Positions 18,115 to 26,120 of a DNA stretch of 29,384 bases are shown piece by piece. The stretch covers positions 1 through 29,384 of the forward strand of contig JAJNQE010000063.1 in assembly GCA_021154985.1 (NCBI GenBank), given 5' to 3'. A model generated the notes under the pieces. The model worked only from the letters and a program-made list of their open reading frames with translations. It was not told where the DNA came from and did no database searches. The stretch is from Hydrogenophaga sp. GTDB taxonomy: Bacteria > Pseudomonadota > Gammaproteobacteria > Burkholderiales > Burkholderiaceae_C. Both the position numbers and the translations under genes were made by a program. Each line of letters opens with the position of its first letter. The first letter of the stretch is position 1.

Positions 18115-18936
18115 ATGCCCAACCGAACGGTCTTCTTCATCTCCGACGGCACCGGCATCACCGCCGAGACTTTCGGCAACGCCTTGCTGGCGCAGTTCGA
18201 GATTGAAGTGCGGCGCGTGCGCCTGCCGTTTCTGGACAGCGTGGACAAGGCCCACCAGGCGGTGCGCCAGATCAACCACACCGCCGAAATCGAGGGCAAA
18301 CGCCCGCTGGTCTTCACCACCGTGGTCAACATGGAGGTGCTGGCCGTGTTCCAGAACCACTGCAACGGCATGATGCTCGACATGTTCGGCACCTTCGTGG
18401 AGCCGATGGAGCAGGAACTGGGCCTGAAGTCCAACCACCGCGTGGGTCGCTTCTCGGACGCGTCCAAAAGCAAGGCCTACAACGACCGCATCGAGGCCAT
18501 CAACTTCTCGCTGGCGCACGACGACGGCCAGAGCCACAAGGACCTGCAGGGGTCTGACGTGATCCTGGTGGGGGTGAGCCGCAGCGGCAAGACGCCCACA
18601 TCGCTCTACCTGGCCATGCAATATGGTCTGAAGGCGTCGAACTACCCGTTGATCCCTGAGGACTTCGAACGCCGCAAGCTGCCGCCCGCGCTGGTGGCAC
18701 ACCGCAAAAAAATCTTTGGCCTCACGATCGCGCCCGAACGCCTGAGCGAGATCCGCAATGAGCGCCGGCCCAACTCGCGCTACGCGAGCCTGGAGAACTG
18801 CCGCATGGAGGTGAGCGAGGCCGAGGGCATGATGCGGCGCGAGGGCATCCGCTGGTTGTCAACGACGACCAAGTCGATCGAAGAGATCGCGACGACGATC
18901 CTGCAGGAAATCCGGCCCGAGCGCCTGGAGTACTGA
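18115..18936 (+). CDS. ppsR: PEP synthase regulatory kinase/pyrophosphorylase
   Basis: PpsR (DUF299 family) inactivates PEP synthase by ADP-dependent phosphorylation of an active-site threonine and reactivates it by phosphate-dependent removal. The 273-residue product is of normal length, begins VFFISDGTGITAET, and has a P-loop-like GVSRSGKT at 153-160, followed by SLYLAMQYGLKASNYPL and the conserved NSRYASLENCRMEV. The ATG at 18115 follows AAGGACGAG. Divergence from ppsA is the usual layout and supports the pairing. It converges on the small membrane-protein gene with 24 bases between stops and no visible terminator. Confidence 0.97.
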   Translation: MPNRTVFFISDGTGITAETFGNALLAQFEIEVRRVRLPFLDSVDKAHQAVRQINHTAEIEGKRPLVFTTVVNMEVLAVFQNHCNGMMLDMFGTFVEPMEQELGLKSNHRVGRFSDASKSKAYNDRIEAINFSLAHDDGQSHKDLQGSDVILVGVSRSGKTPTSLYLAMQYGLKASNYPLIPEDFERRKLPPALVAHRKKIFGLTIAPERLSEIRNERRPNSRYASLENCRMEVSEAEGMMRREGIRWLSTTTKSIEEIATTILQEIRPERLEY

Positions 18937-18960
18937 GCCACCCGCGCTCTTGCGCTGTCC

Positions 18961-19320
18961 TCAGCCCTTCTTGCGTCCCAGCCCCTGGCCGTGAGCCTGG
19001 CGGCTCAGCGCAAATGAGGCCAGCAGCTTCATCCACAGCGTCACACCCGCGATGGCGATCCAGTCTTCGGACGCGAGTGCCTGGAAGCCCAGCACGGCCA
19101 CCAGCACGCCGACCACGACCACGCCACCCACCAGGTTGATGGCCATCTCGTAGGGCGCGTAGTGCTCGGCGTTGGGGGGAGCCACGCCTTTCTTCAACGC
19201 CACCTCGGAGAAGTCGCGCTTCACCAGGATGCGCCAGGCGCGGCGCAGCCAGAAGAACGCCACCGGAAACAGGGCGAGCAGAAAAATCCAGTTGAAGATG
19301 AAGACGCTGGGCAGGTTCAT
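18961..19320 (-). CDS. Small inner-membrane protein, unknown function
   Basis: From the ATG at 19320, with GAGGAA nine bases upstream, this gives 119 residues. There are three hydrophobic segments: about 5-25 (VFIFNWIFLLALFPVAFFWLR, cut at its ends), 60-80 (NLVGGVVVVGVLVAVLGFQAL region) and 84-105 (WIAIAGVTLWMKLLASFAL). A basic stretch RRAWRILVKRD follows the first helix, and the tail is basic (QGLGRKKG). I do not recognise the family. It lies downstream of the second symporter's terminator on the same strand, so it probably has its own promoter. Confidence 0.75.
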   Translation of the reverse strand: MNLPSVFIFNWIFLLALFPVAFFWLRRAWRILVKRDFSEVALKKGVAPPNAEHYAPYEMAINLVGGVVVVGVLVAVLGFQALASEDWIAIAGVTLWMKLLASFALSRQAHGQGLGRKKG

Positions 19321-19365
19321 GGGGTGGGTTTCCTCGCGCTGCATTGTCGTGCAGCGGCTCTCATA

Positions 19366-19431
19366 AAAACAAAACCCCGTCGGCAAGCCGACGGGGTCTG
19401 GTTCACGGAGCGCCCGGGACCAGCCCGGGCG
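19366..19431 (-). terminator. Tandem hairpin terminator after the second large symporter
   Basis: On the minus strand a GC-only eight-base stem (19411-19418 with 19424-19431) comes first, then a perfect 11-base stem with a two-base loop (19374-19384 with 19387-19397). A T-run interrupted by one G (plus-strand A-runs at 19366-19374) follows. The pattern of a plain hairpin before a true terminator matches that at 4657-4725. Confidence 0.85.
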
Positions 19432-19447
19432 ATGTGAATTCAAGCCA

Positions 19448-21301
19448 TCAGTGACCAGTGGCAGCGCCTGCGCCCTTGGGCACACGCACCGACTCCACCA
19501 AGTCCTGGATGTGCTGGGGAACCGGCTTGGACACCTTGCTCACCAGGAAGGCCACCACGAAGTTCACGATGGCGCCCACGGTGCCGAAGGCCTCGGGGGT
19601 GATGGTGAAGAAGCCGTTCACGCCGCCCACCATGTGCACGAAGTCCGTGCCCTTGATGAAGAAGATGCCCTTGTGTGCAAACACGTAGAACAGCACCACA
19701 GCCAGACCGGCCAGCATGCCGGCGATGGCACCCTTGTCGGTCACGGTGCGGCTGAAGATGCCCATCATCAACGCAGGGAAGATGGTGGATGCCGCGATAC
19801 CGAAGGCCAGGGCCACGGTACCGGCCGCAAAGCCTGGCGGGTTCAAGCCCAGCCAGCCCGCCACAAACACCGCAGCGGCCATGGCGATCTTGCCGGCCAT
19901 GAGCTCGGCCTTTTCGCTGATGTCGGGCTTGATAGCGCCCTTGATCAGGTCGTGCGAGACGGCCGAGGAGATGGCCAGCAGAAGACCCGCAGCGGTGGAC
20001 AGCGCAGCGGCCAGACCACCCGCGGCCACCAGTGCGATCACCCAGTTGGGCAGCAGCGCGATTTCCGGGTTGGCCAGCACGATGATGTCGGCGTTCACGG
20101 TCAGCTCGTTGCCCTTCCAGCCAGCCGCTTCGGCCTTGCCTTTGGCGGCTTCGTTCTTGGTGGCGTCGTTGTAGTACTGGATGCGGCCATCCGCGTTCTT
20201 GTCTTCCCACTTCAGCAGGCCGGTCTTTTCCCAGCGCTTCATCCAGTCGGGGCGTTGTTCGTACACCAGGCTGGCTTCGGTGGCGTACAGGTCGCCATTG
20301 GCCTTGACGGTGTCGGCGCTCACGCCAATGCCGCCTTCAGGGCTGTTGACCAGGCCCACAGCGCTGTTCACCGTGCCATGCAGGTTCAGCTTGGCCATGG
20401 CGCCCACAGCGGGTGCGGTGGTGTACAGCAGGGCAATGAAGATCAGCGCCCAGCCGGCGGTGGAACGCGCATCGGCCACCTTGGGCACGGTGAAGAAGCG
20501 AACGATCACGTGGGGCAGGCCCGCGGTACCGATCATCAGCGACACGGTGTAGAAGAACATGTTCAGCGTGGAACCGGCGGCGGTGGTCGTGTACTGGCCA
20601 AAGCCCAGGTCGGTCACCACCTGGTCAAGCTTGGTCAGCAGCGACACGTCGGTGCCGGCCAGATCGGAGCCCAGACCCAGCTGCGGCAGGAAGTTGCCGG
20701 TGAGGTTGAGCGAGATGAAGAAAGCCGGCACCAGATAGGCCAGGATCAGCACGATGTACTGGGCCACCTGCGTGTAGGTGATGCCCTTCATGCCGCCGAA
20801 CACCGCATAGGCAAACACAATGGCCATGCCGATGTAGATGCCCTGGTCGCTGGTCACGCCCAGGAAACGCGCGAAGGTCACGCCCACACCCGTCATCTGG
20901 CCAATGATGTAGGTCAGCGATGCCACCAACAGGCACAGCACGGCCACGTTGCGCGCTCCCTTGGAGTAGAAGCGGTCGCCGATGAACTCGGGCACGGTGA
21001 ACTTGCCGAACTTGCGCAGGTACGGCGCCAGCAGCATGGCCAGCAGCACGAAGCCACCGGTCCAGCCCATCAGGAACACGGCGCCGCCATAGCCCATGTT
21101 GGAGATGAGGCCGGCCATGGAGATGAAGGACGCGGCCGACATCCAGTCGGCGGCTGTGGCCATGCCGTTGGTGATGGGGTGAACCCCGCCGCCGGCCACG
21201 TAGAAGTCGGACGTGCTGCCCGCACGTGCCCAGTAGGCGATGCCGAGGTACAGCGCGAAGCTGAGCCCGACGAAAAGATAGATGGTGGTTTGAAGTGACA
21301 T
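19448..21301 (-). CDS. Sodium:solute symporter, large subunit (second VC_2705-type copy)
   Basis: This 617-residue inner-membrane SSS transporter is paralogous to the product of 4747-6858. Shared core blocks are AADWMSAASFISMAG (about 50-64), YLRKFGKFTVPEFIGDRFY, GGMKGITYTQVAQY, GTAGLPHVIVRFFTVP and AAGGLAAALSTAAGLLLAISSAVSHDL. A 100-residue soluble stretch (about 305-402) carries an EF-hand-like loop at 367-378 (D-K-N-A-D-G, with Asn in place of the final Glu). It lacks the long Ala/Lys insertion of the other copy. Short-chain carboxylate uptake is inferred from family and neighbours. The ATG at 21301 follows GAGAGA and is nine bases from the DUF4212 stop. Confidence 0.92.
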   Translation of the reverse strand: MSLQTTIYLFVGLSFALYLGIAYWARAGSTSDFYVAGGGVHPITNGMATAADWMSAASFISMAGLISNMGYGGAVFLMGWTGGFVLLAMLLAPYLRKFGKFTVPEFIGDRFYSKGARNVAVLCLLVASLTYIIGQMTGVGVTFARFLGVTSDQGIYIGMAIVFAYAVFGGMKGITYTQVAQYIVLILAYLVPAFFISLNLTGNFLPQLGLGSDLAGTDVSLLTKLDQVVTDLGFGQYTTTAAGSTLNMFFYTVSLMIGTAGLPHVIVRFFTVPKVADARSTAGWALIFIALLYTTAPAVGAMAKLNLHGTVNSAVGLVNSPEGGIGVSADTVKANGDLYATEASLVYEQRPDWMKRWEKTGLLKWEDKNADGRIQYYNDATKNEAAKGKAEAAGWKGNELTVNADIIVLANPEIALLPNWVIALVAAGGLAAALSTAAGLLLAISSAVSHDLIKGAIKPDISEKAELMAGKIAMAAAVFVAGWLGLNPPGFAAGTVALAFGIAASTIFPALMMGIFSRTVTDKGAIAGMLAGLAVVLFYVFAHKGIFFIKGTDFVHMVGGVNGFFTITPEAFGTVGAIVNFVVAFLVSKVSKPVPQHIQDLVESVRVPKGAGAATGH

Positions 21302-21310
21302 GGTGTTCTC

Positions 21311-21571
21311 TCAGTCTTCCTGCATGCCGAACTTGCGATCGATCTGACCCATCTTGCGGGCGTAATAGAAGATCAATGCAATGAACACGTAGATGGAACC
21401 CTGCTGCGCGAACCAGAAGCCCACCGGATAACCGCCGAGCGAAATGTTGTTGAGCATGGGGGCGAACAAGATGCCCGCGCCGTAGGACACCAGGAACCAC
21501 ACGACCAATACCTTGGTCAGCAGGCCCAGCGTGGCAGACCAGTAGGCCTTTGCGTTGCTGTCGCTATTCAT
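21311..21571 (-). CDS. DUF4212 symporter small subunit (second copy)
   Basis: The 86-residue product from the ATG at 21571 (GAGGAA seven bases upstream) begins MNSDSNAKAYWSATLGLL and has two membrane helices (about 18-37 and 52-73) around the family block GGYPVGFWFAQQGSIYVFIALIFYYARKM (quoted in part: PVGFWFAQQGSIYVF). It precedes its large subunit by nine bases, the same order as the first pair, and diverges from DUF485-actP across a 331-base regulatory region. Confidence 0.92.
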   Translation of the reverse strand: MNSDSNAKAYWSATLGLLTKVLVVWFLVSYGAGILFAPMLNNISLGGYPVGFWFAQQGSIYVFIALIFYYARKMGQIDRKFGMQED

Positions 21572-21902
21572 GAGTTGTTTCCTCTGAGTTTGCTTGTTGA
21601 TGGGCAGCGTCTGCCGCCCCCGGGTGCACTCCACGAACAGCGGGTCCGTGGCATCACGCGGCGCACTTTGTTATCGGTTTCTTACAGCTAAATTGCGTTG
21701 CCGCCCCCATGCTGGAAAACCAAGGGTATGCCCCTAGCGGACAACGCCAAAGCTGACGCGAAGCTTTCAAAATGAGAGCACGAGCACCTGTCGTGCGGTT
21801 CACCGGTTGCGTGCTGTGTCAGCGCCCCTTCAGTTTCGGGTCAGTGCTTGGTAAGAGCCCAAACCTACGCTGGCGTCTCCACTTCAAACCCGAGGAGACC
21901 CC
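21572..21902. promoter_or_regulatory. 331-base divergent control region between two transporter operons
   Basis: No gene was found here. It separates the minus-strand DUF4212/symporter pair from plus-strand DUF485-actP and should hold both promoters. The centre (21665-21700) is AT-richer, with TTGTTA and TAAATT, but no well-spaced sigma-70 promoter stands out, as expected if activation is needed. Possible operator elements are an AGGG-TATGC-CCCT partial palindrome (21723-21735), and GCACGA/TCGTGC arms (21778-21783, 21791-21796) beside a tandem GAGCAC hexamer (21776-21787). Confidence 0.5.
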
Positions 21903-22211
21903 ATGCAGGACGACATGCTCCAACGCATCCTGAACCATCCGAAATACCAGGAACTCAAGGCGAAAAGATCCAGCTTCGGCTGGTGGCTCACCCTGGCGAT
22001 GATGGTCGTGTACTACGGCTTCATCCTGCTGGTCGCGTTCAACAAGGCATTCCTGTCGACGCGCCTGGGCGATGGCGTGATGACCATCGGCATACCGATC
22101 GGCTTCGGCGTGATCGTCTTCACCATCGTCATCACGGCGATCTACGTGAAGCGCGCCAACACCGAGTTCGACGAACTCTCCAATGCGGTGGCGCAGGCGG
22201 TGACGAAATGA
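21903..22211 (+). CDS. yjcH: DUF485 membrane protein (YjcH-type partner of ActP)
   Basis: This 102-residue inner-membrane protein has two helices (about 26-47 and 62-83). The family features are the N-terminal block HPKYQELKAKRSSFGWWLT, YYGFILLVAFNKAFL, GIPIGFGVIVFTIVITAIYV and the C-terminal YVKRANTEFDEL. GAGGAG precedes the ATG. DUF485 proteins are encoded just before acetate permease genes. Its stop overlaps the actP ATG by four bases (ATGA), indicating translational coupling. Confidence 0.94.
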   Translation: MQDDMLQRILNHPKYQELKAKRSSFGWWLTLAMMVVYYGFILLVAFNKAFLSTRLGDGVMTIGIPIGFGVIVFTIVITAIYVKRANTEFDELSNAVAQAVTK

Positions 22212-23935
22212 AGCACCACATGCCCACCCTGCGTCGCATCCTCACACTGCTGGCCCTCTTCGGGGTATCGGCCGCTGTCTGGGCCGCTGGCGCCGACCTC
22301 GGCCAGGCCGAAAAACAGGCCACCAACTGGACGGCCATCGGCATGTTCGGCACCTTCGTTCTGCTCACGCTGTTCATCACCAAATGGGCCGCAGCCAAGA
22401 CCAAGTCGGCCGCCGATTTCTACACCGCCGGTGGCGGCATCACCGGCTTTCAGAACGGCCTGGCGATCGCAGGCGACTACATGTCGGCCGCGTCTTTCCT
22501 CGGCATTTCGGCGGCGGTGATGGCCAGCGGTTTTGACGGCCTCATCTACTCCATCGGCTTCCTGGTGGGTTGGCCCGTCATCACCTTCCTGATGGCCGAG
22601 CGCCTGCGCAACCTGGGCAAGTTCACCTTCGCCGATGTGGCGGCTTTCCGCTTCGAGCAGACGCCCATCCGCATCTTTGCGGCCTCGGGCACGCTGGTGG
22701 TGGTGGCCTTCTATTTGATCGCCCAGATGGTGGGCGCGGGCCAGCTGATCAAGCTGCTCTTCGGACTGGAGTACTGGATCGCGGTGGTGATCGTGGGCGC
22801 GCTCATGATGGTGTATGTGCTGTTCGGCGGCATGACGGCCACCACCTGGGTGCAGATCATCAAGGCCTGCCTGCTGCTGGGTGGCGCCTCGTTCATGGCG
22901 CTCTCGGTGCTGTGGCACTTCGGCTTCAGCCCCGAGGCCATGTTCGCCGGCGCGGTGAAGATCAAGACCGACCTGGCCCTGAAAGACGGCAAGACCGCCG
23001 ACGTGGCGGCCTCGCTGGGCCAATCCATCGTGGGACCGGGCAATTTTGTGAAGGACCCGATCTCGGCCATCAGCTTCGGCATGGCGCTGATGTTCGGCAC
23101 CGCCGGCTTGCCCCACATCCTCATGCGCTTCTTCACCGTGCCCAGCGCCAAGGAAGCGCGCAAGTCGGTGATGTGGGCCACCGGCTGGATCGGCTACTTT
23201 TATCTGCTGACCTTCATCATCGGTTTCGGCGCCATCACCTTCGTGCTGACCAATCCGCAGTTCCTCGACGCCAAGGGCGCGCTGCTGGGCGGCAACAACA
23301 TGGCCGCTGTGCACCTCTCCAACGCCGTGGGCGGCAACGTGTTCCTGGGCTTCATCTCGGCGGTGGCCTTTGCCACCATCCTCGCGGTGGTGGCGGGCCT
23401 CACGCTCTCCGGCGCTTCGGCCGTCTCGCACGACCTCTACGCCACCGTGATCAAGAAGGGCAAGGCCGACAGCGCTTCCGAGCTGCGGGTGTCCAAGATG
23501 ACGACCATCGCGCTCGGCGTGGTGGCGGTGGTGCTGGGCATTGCGTTCGAGAAGCAGAACATCGCCTTCATGGTGTCGCTGGCGTTTGCCATCGCGGCCT
23601 CGGCCAACTTCCCCGTGCTGTTCATGAGCGTGCTGTGGAAAGACTGCACAACCAAGGGTGCGGTGATCGGAGGCTTTCTGGGCCTGGTCTCGTCGGTGGC
23701 GCTGACCATCGTCTCGCCCTCGGTGTGGGAAGTGACCTTGGGCAACCCCAAGGGCTCGGCGCTGTTCCCCTACACCTCACCCGCCCTCTTCTCCATGACC
23801 ATCGGCTTCGTGGGCATCTGGCTGTTCTCCATCCTGGACAACAGCCGGCGCGCCAACATCGACCGGGCTGGCTTCCTCGCACAGCAGGTGCGTTCAGAAA
23901 CCGGCATCGGCGCGGCGGGGGCGTCGGGCCACTGA
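22208..23935 (+). CDS. actP: Cation/acetate symporter ActP
   Basis: ActP imports acetate and related short-chain carboxylates with a cation. The 575-residue product starts with a cleavable-looking signal sequence (LLALFGVSAAVWA, cleavage near residue 26), as in E. coli ActP, then the SSS core: SAADFYTAGGGITGFQNG, GDYMSAASFLGISA, GGMTATTWVQIIKA, GTAGLPHILMRFFTVPSAKEARKS (overlapping blocks), and LAVVAGLTLSGASAVSHDLYA. It lacks the long soluble insertions of the two large symporters in this window. It is coupled to the DUF485 gene by a four-base overlap and ends before a strong terminator. Control by the CrbS-like kinase is inferred. Confidence 0.95.
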   Translation: MKHHMPTLRRILTLLALFGVSAAVWAAGADLGQAEKQATNWTAIGMFGTFVLLTLFITKWAAAKTKSAADFYTAGGGITGFQNGLAIAGDYMSAASFLGISAAVMASGFDGLIYSIGFLVGWPVITFLMAERLRNLGKFTFADVAAFRFEQTPIRIFAASGTLVVVAFYLIAQMVGAGQLIKLLFGLEYWIAVVIVGALMMVYVLFGGMTATTWVQIIKACLLLGGASFMALSVLWHFGFSPEAMFAGAVKIKTDLALKDGKTADVAASLGQSIVGPGNFVKDPISAISFGMALMFGTAGLPHILMRFFTVPSAKEARKSVMWATGWIGYFYLLTFIIGFGAITFVLTNPQFLDAKGALLGGNNMAAVHLSNAVGGNVFLGFISAVAFATILAVVAGLTLSGASAVSHDLYATVIKKGKADSASELRVSKMTTIALGVVAVVLGIAFEKQNIAFMVSLAFAIAASANFPVLFMSVLWKDCTTKGAVIGGFLGLVSSVALTIVSPSVWEVTLGNPKGSALFPYTSPALFSMTIGFVGIWLFSILDNSRRANIDRAGFLAQQVRSETGIGAAGASGH

Positions 23936-23963
23936 GTCCGGCCCACGCCATGCAGACATGAGG

Positions 23964-23997
23964 GGGCCTGGACCGCGGCGCGGTCCAGGCCCTTTTT
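23964..23997 (+). terminator. Strong Rho-independent terminator after actP
   Basis: A perfect 13-base GC-rich stem (23964-23976 with 23980-23992) with a three-base loop is directly followed by T5 (23993-23997). It isolates the transporter operon from the caspase operon downstream. Confidence 0.93.
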
Positions 23998-24039
23998 GTC
24001 CATGGAACAGCGGTGGGCACACCCGCGCCCCAGTAGCCC

Positions 24040-24162
24040 AAAAGAACCCATAAATGACATTCGCTTACAACTTGAGATTTGCTTCGGCCATGCAAACTGC
24101 ACAGAATTTGTGACGGATTGCACAGTTCAAACAATTTGAAACAGCCCACCGGGGGAGCTCAC
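24040..24162 (+). promoter_or_regulatory. AT-rich leader of the caspase operon with an inverted repeat
   Basis: This stretch is clearly less GC-rich than its surroundings and precedes the first gene of the operon. It holds a perfect inverted repeat TTCAAA-CAA-TTTGAA (24126-24140) ending 22 bases before the ATG, a plausible repressor site or leader hairpin. A weak promoter fit is TTGTGA (24108-24113) with ACAATT 17 bases on, which would overlap that repeat. A strong ribosome binding site, GGGGGAG (24151-24157), follows. Confidence 0.5.
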
Positions 24163-25068
24163 ATGGCCAGCAAAGCGTCTGCCTCCACAGCGAAAAAGCC
24201 CCAGGCCCAATCGCTGCATATCGGCATCAACGAAGTGAGCGCCGCCCACTACGAGGGCTGGACAGGACCCCTCGCGGCGTGCGAATTTGATGCACACGAC
24301 ATGGCGGCACTCGCGCAATCCCGGGGCATGAAAAGCACCCTCCTGCTCACGAAGAAGGCCACTCGGGCCAACCTGTTGGCCGCCCTGCGCAAGTCCACCA
24401 AAACGCTGGCCAGCGGCGACTTCTTCTTCATGAGCTTTTCGGGCCACGGTGGCCAGGTGCCCGACGTGAGCGGCGAAGAAGACGACAAGCAGGACGAAAC
24501 CTGGTGCCTGTTCGACGGCCAGCTCATCGACGACGAGCTCTACTACGAGCTGAGCAAATTCAAGGCGGGTGTGCGCGTTCTGGTGCTCTCGGACAGCTGC
24601 CACAGCGGTACCGTGGTGCGCGCCGGGCGCCCGCCAGCCGGCACACCGGCGCAGCGCCCGCGCATCATGCCGCCGGCCGTGGGCATGCGCGTCTACGCCG
24701 CGCACAAGGCCTTCTACGACCAGCTGCAGAACGACGTGGCCAAGGTGGCTGGCGGGCGCGTGAGCGACCCCGACACCGCGCTGGCCAAGGTGACCGTGAG
24801 CACCCGGCTCACCGGCATCGTCAAGGACTTCAAGCCCGCGCTCATCCTCATCTCGGGCTGCCAGGACAACCAGTTTTCCATGGACGGCGACCACAACGGC
24901 GCGTTCACCGAACAACTGCTGCGCGTGTGGAACAACGGTGCGTTCAAGGGCAGCTACGCCAGCCTGCACGCGCACATCCGCGCGGGCCTGCCGCCCAGCC
25001 AGTCGCCCAACCTGTTCACGCTCGGCCCGGCAGCACCGTTTCTCAAGCAGGCGCCCTTCAGCGTCTGA
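24163..25068 (+). CDS. Caspase-family (metacaspase-like, C14) cysteine protease
   Basis: This 301-residue protein is a prokaryotic caspase-fold protease. After a Lys/Ala/Ser-rich N-terminus (1-18) the p20-like core follows: LHIGINEVSAAHYEGW, catalytic H95 in SFSGHGG and catalytic C146 in SDSCHSG. A linker of about 50 residues precedes a p10-like part with ISGCQDNQFSMDG (D235), where metacaspases carry the acidic S1-pocket residue, and GAFTEQLLRVW. Preference for Arg or Lys at P1 is inferred from metacaspases. There is no signal peptide or membrane segment. The ATG at 24163 has GGGGGAG upstream; codons before it lie in the AT-rich leader. It heads an operon with an amidase and a giant hydrolase, so those may be its targets. 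Confidence 0.9.
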   Translation: MASKASASTAKKPQAQSLHIGINEVSAAHYEGWTGPLAACEFDAHDMAALAQSRGMKSTLLLTKKATRANLLAALRKSTKTLASGDFFFMSFSGHGGQVPDVSGEEDDKQDETWCLFDGQLIDDELYYELSKFKAGVRVLVLSDSCHSGTVVRAGRPPAGTPAQRPRIMPPAVGMRVYAAHKAFYDQLQNDVAKVAGGRVSDPDTALAKVTVSTRLTGIVKDFKPALILISGCQDNQFSMDGDHNGAFTEQLLRVWNNGAFKGSYASLHAHIRAGLPPSQSPNLFTLGPAAPFLKQAPFSV

Positions 25069-25127
25069 CCGGTGGGCGCCCCGGCAGGCGCCATGTTTGC
25101 AGCGACCACCCCAAGGGAGGGTTTCAC

Positions 25128-26087
25128 ATGCTCGGCATCCAGAACCACCGCCTCACCGGCCCCGACGTGAGCTACCGCGCCACGCCCAACGTGGGCGGCG
25201 CCATGCGCCCGCGTTTTGTCGTGCTGCACTACACGGCGGGCCGCACGCTGGAGAGCTCGGTGGAATCGCTCTGCACGAAGAAGCCGCAGGGCAATGCGTC
25301 CGCCCACATCGTGCTCGGGCGCGATGGGCGCTTCGTGCAGCTCGCGCCCTTCAACGCCGTGACCTGGCACGCCGGGGTGAGCCAGTGGAACGGCATCGAC
25401 GGCCTGAACCACCACGCCATCGGCATCGAGATGGACAACGCCGGCCTGCTGCACCGCGAGGGCGAACGCTGCGTGTCGTGGTTCGGCAAGGCCTACCCCG
25501 ACAACGAGGTGGTGGTGGCCGAACACCGGCACGGCGGTGGCGTGCGGCCCTGGCACCACTTCACCGAGGTGCAGATCGAACGCGCGCTGCAGTTGTGTGA
25601 GGTGCTGGTGGCGCACTACGGCCTGCAGGACGTGTTGGGCCATGAAGACATTGCGCGCGGCCGCAAGGTCGACCCGGGCCCCGCGTTCCCGCTGGCTGCG
25701 GTGCGCGCCCGTGCACTGGGGCGCAGGGCCGACGTGCCGGTGCGCCTGGTGGTGAACACCGCCAGTCTGAACATCCGCAGCGGCCCGGCCGCCGAGTTCC
25801 CCAAGGTCGCGCCCGCGCTCAAGCGCGGCGCCGAGCTGGTGCTGCTGGAGCCCCAAGACCGCTGGAGCCGCGTGGCTGTGGTCGGCGCCACCGACCTTGA
25901 AGGCTGGGTCTGCAACGACTTCGTGACCCGCCAGGCGACGCCGCGGTCGGGGCCCACGGTGCTCTCGCGCACGCAACGCGCCGTACCGCTGGCCACCCGG
26001 GCCCGCGCCACACCCCAACCCTCTGCCGCGCCGGCCAAAAAGCGCGCAGCACCCGCGAAGAAAAACACCGCCCGCGCCGCCCACTGA
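25128..26087 (+). CDS. N-acetylmuramoyl-L-alanine amidase with SH3 domain
   Basis: The 319-residue protein has an Amidase_2 (PGRP/AmpD-like) zinc domain (about 10-190): ligands H34 (LHYTAGRT), H172 (GHEDI) and D182 (RKVDPG), with the likely catalytic E101 (IGIEMD). It should cut the bond between MurNAc and L-Ala in peptidoglycan or its fragments. A bacterial SH3 domain spans about 205-268 (LNIRSGP, GWVCNDFV). The tail (269-319) is low-complexity, rich in Ala, Pro, Arg and Lys. There is no signal peptide, so export or release must occur some other way, or it acts on cytoplasmic muropeptides. AAGGGAGG lies just before the ATG; spacing to the caspase gene is 59 bases. It is larger than AmpD because of the SH3 domain and tail. 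Confidence 0.93.
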   Translation: MLGIQNHRLTGPDVSYRATPNVGGAMRPRFVVLHYTAGRTLESSVESLCTKKPQGNASAHIVLGRDGRFVQLAPFNAVTWHAGVSQWNGIDGLNHHAIGIEMDNAGLLHREGERCVSWFGKAYPDNEVVVAEHRHGGGVRPWHHFTEVQIERALQLCEVLVAHYGLQDVLGHEDIARGRKVDPGPAFPLAAVRARALGRRADVPVRLVVNTASLNIRSGPAAEFPKVAPALKRGAELVLLEPQDRWSRVAVVGATDLEGWVCNDFVTRQATPRSGPTVLSRTQRAVPLATRARATPQPSAAPAKKRAAPAKKNTARAAH

Positions 26088-26120
26088 ACCCGGCCGCACC
26101 ACCGCCACAGAAAGGCCCCC

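Noticed and set aside
24504..25127. Upstream extension of the amidase frame through the caspase gene
   Set aside because: This part is a shifted reading of the caspase gene. The ATG at 25128 has an excellent ribosome binding site and begins the conserved domain.
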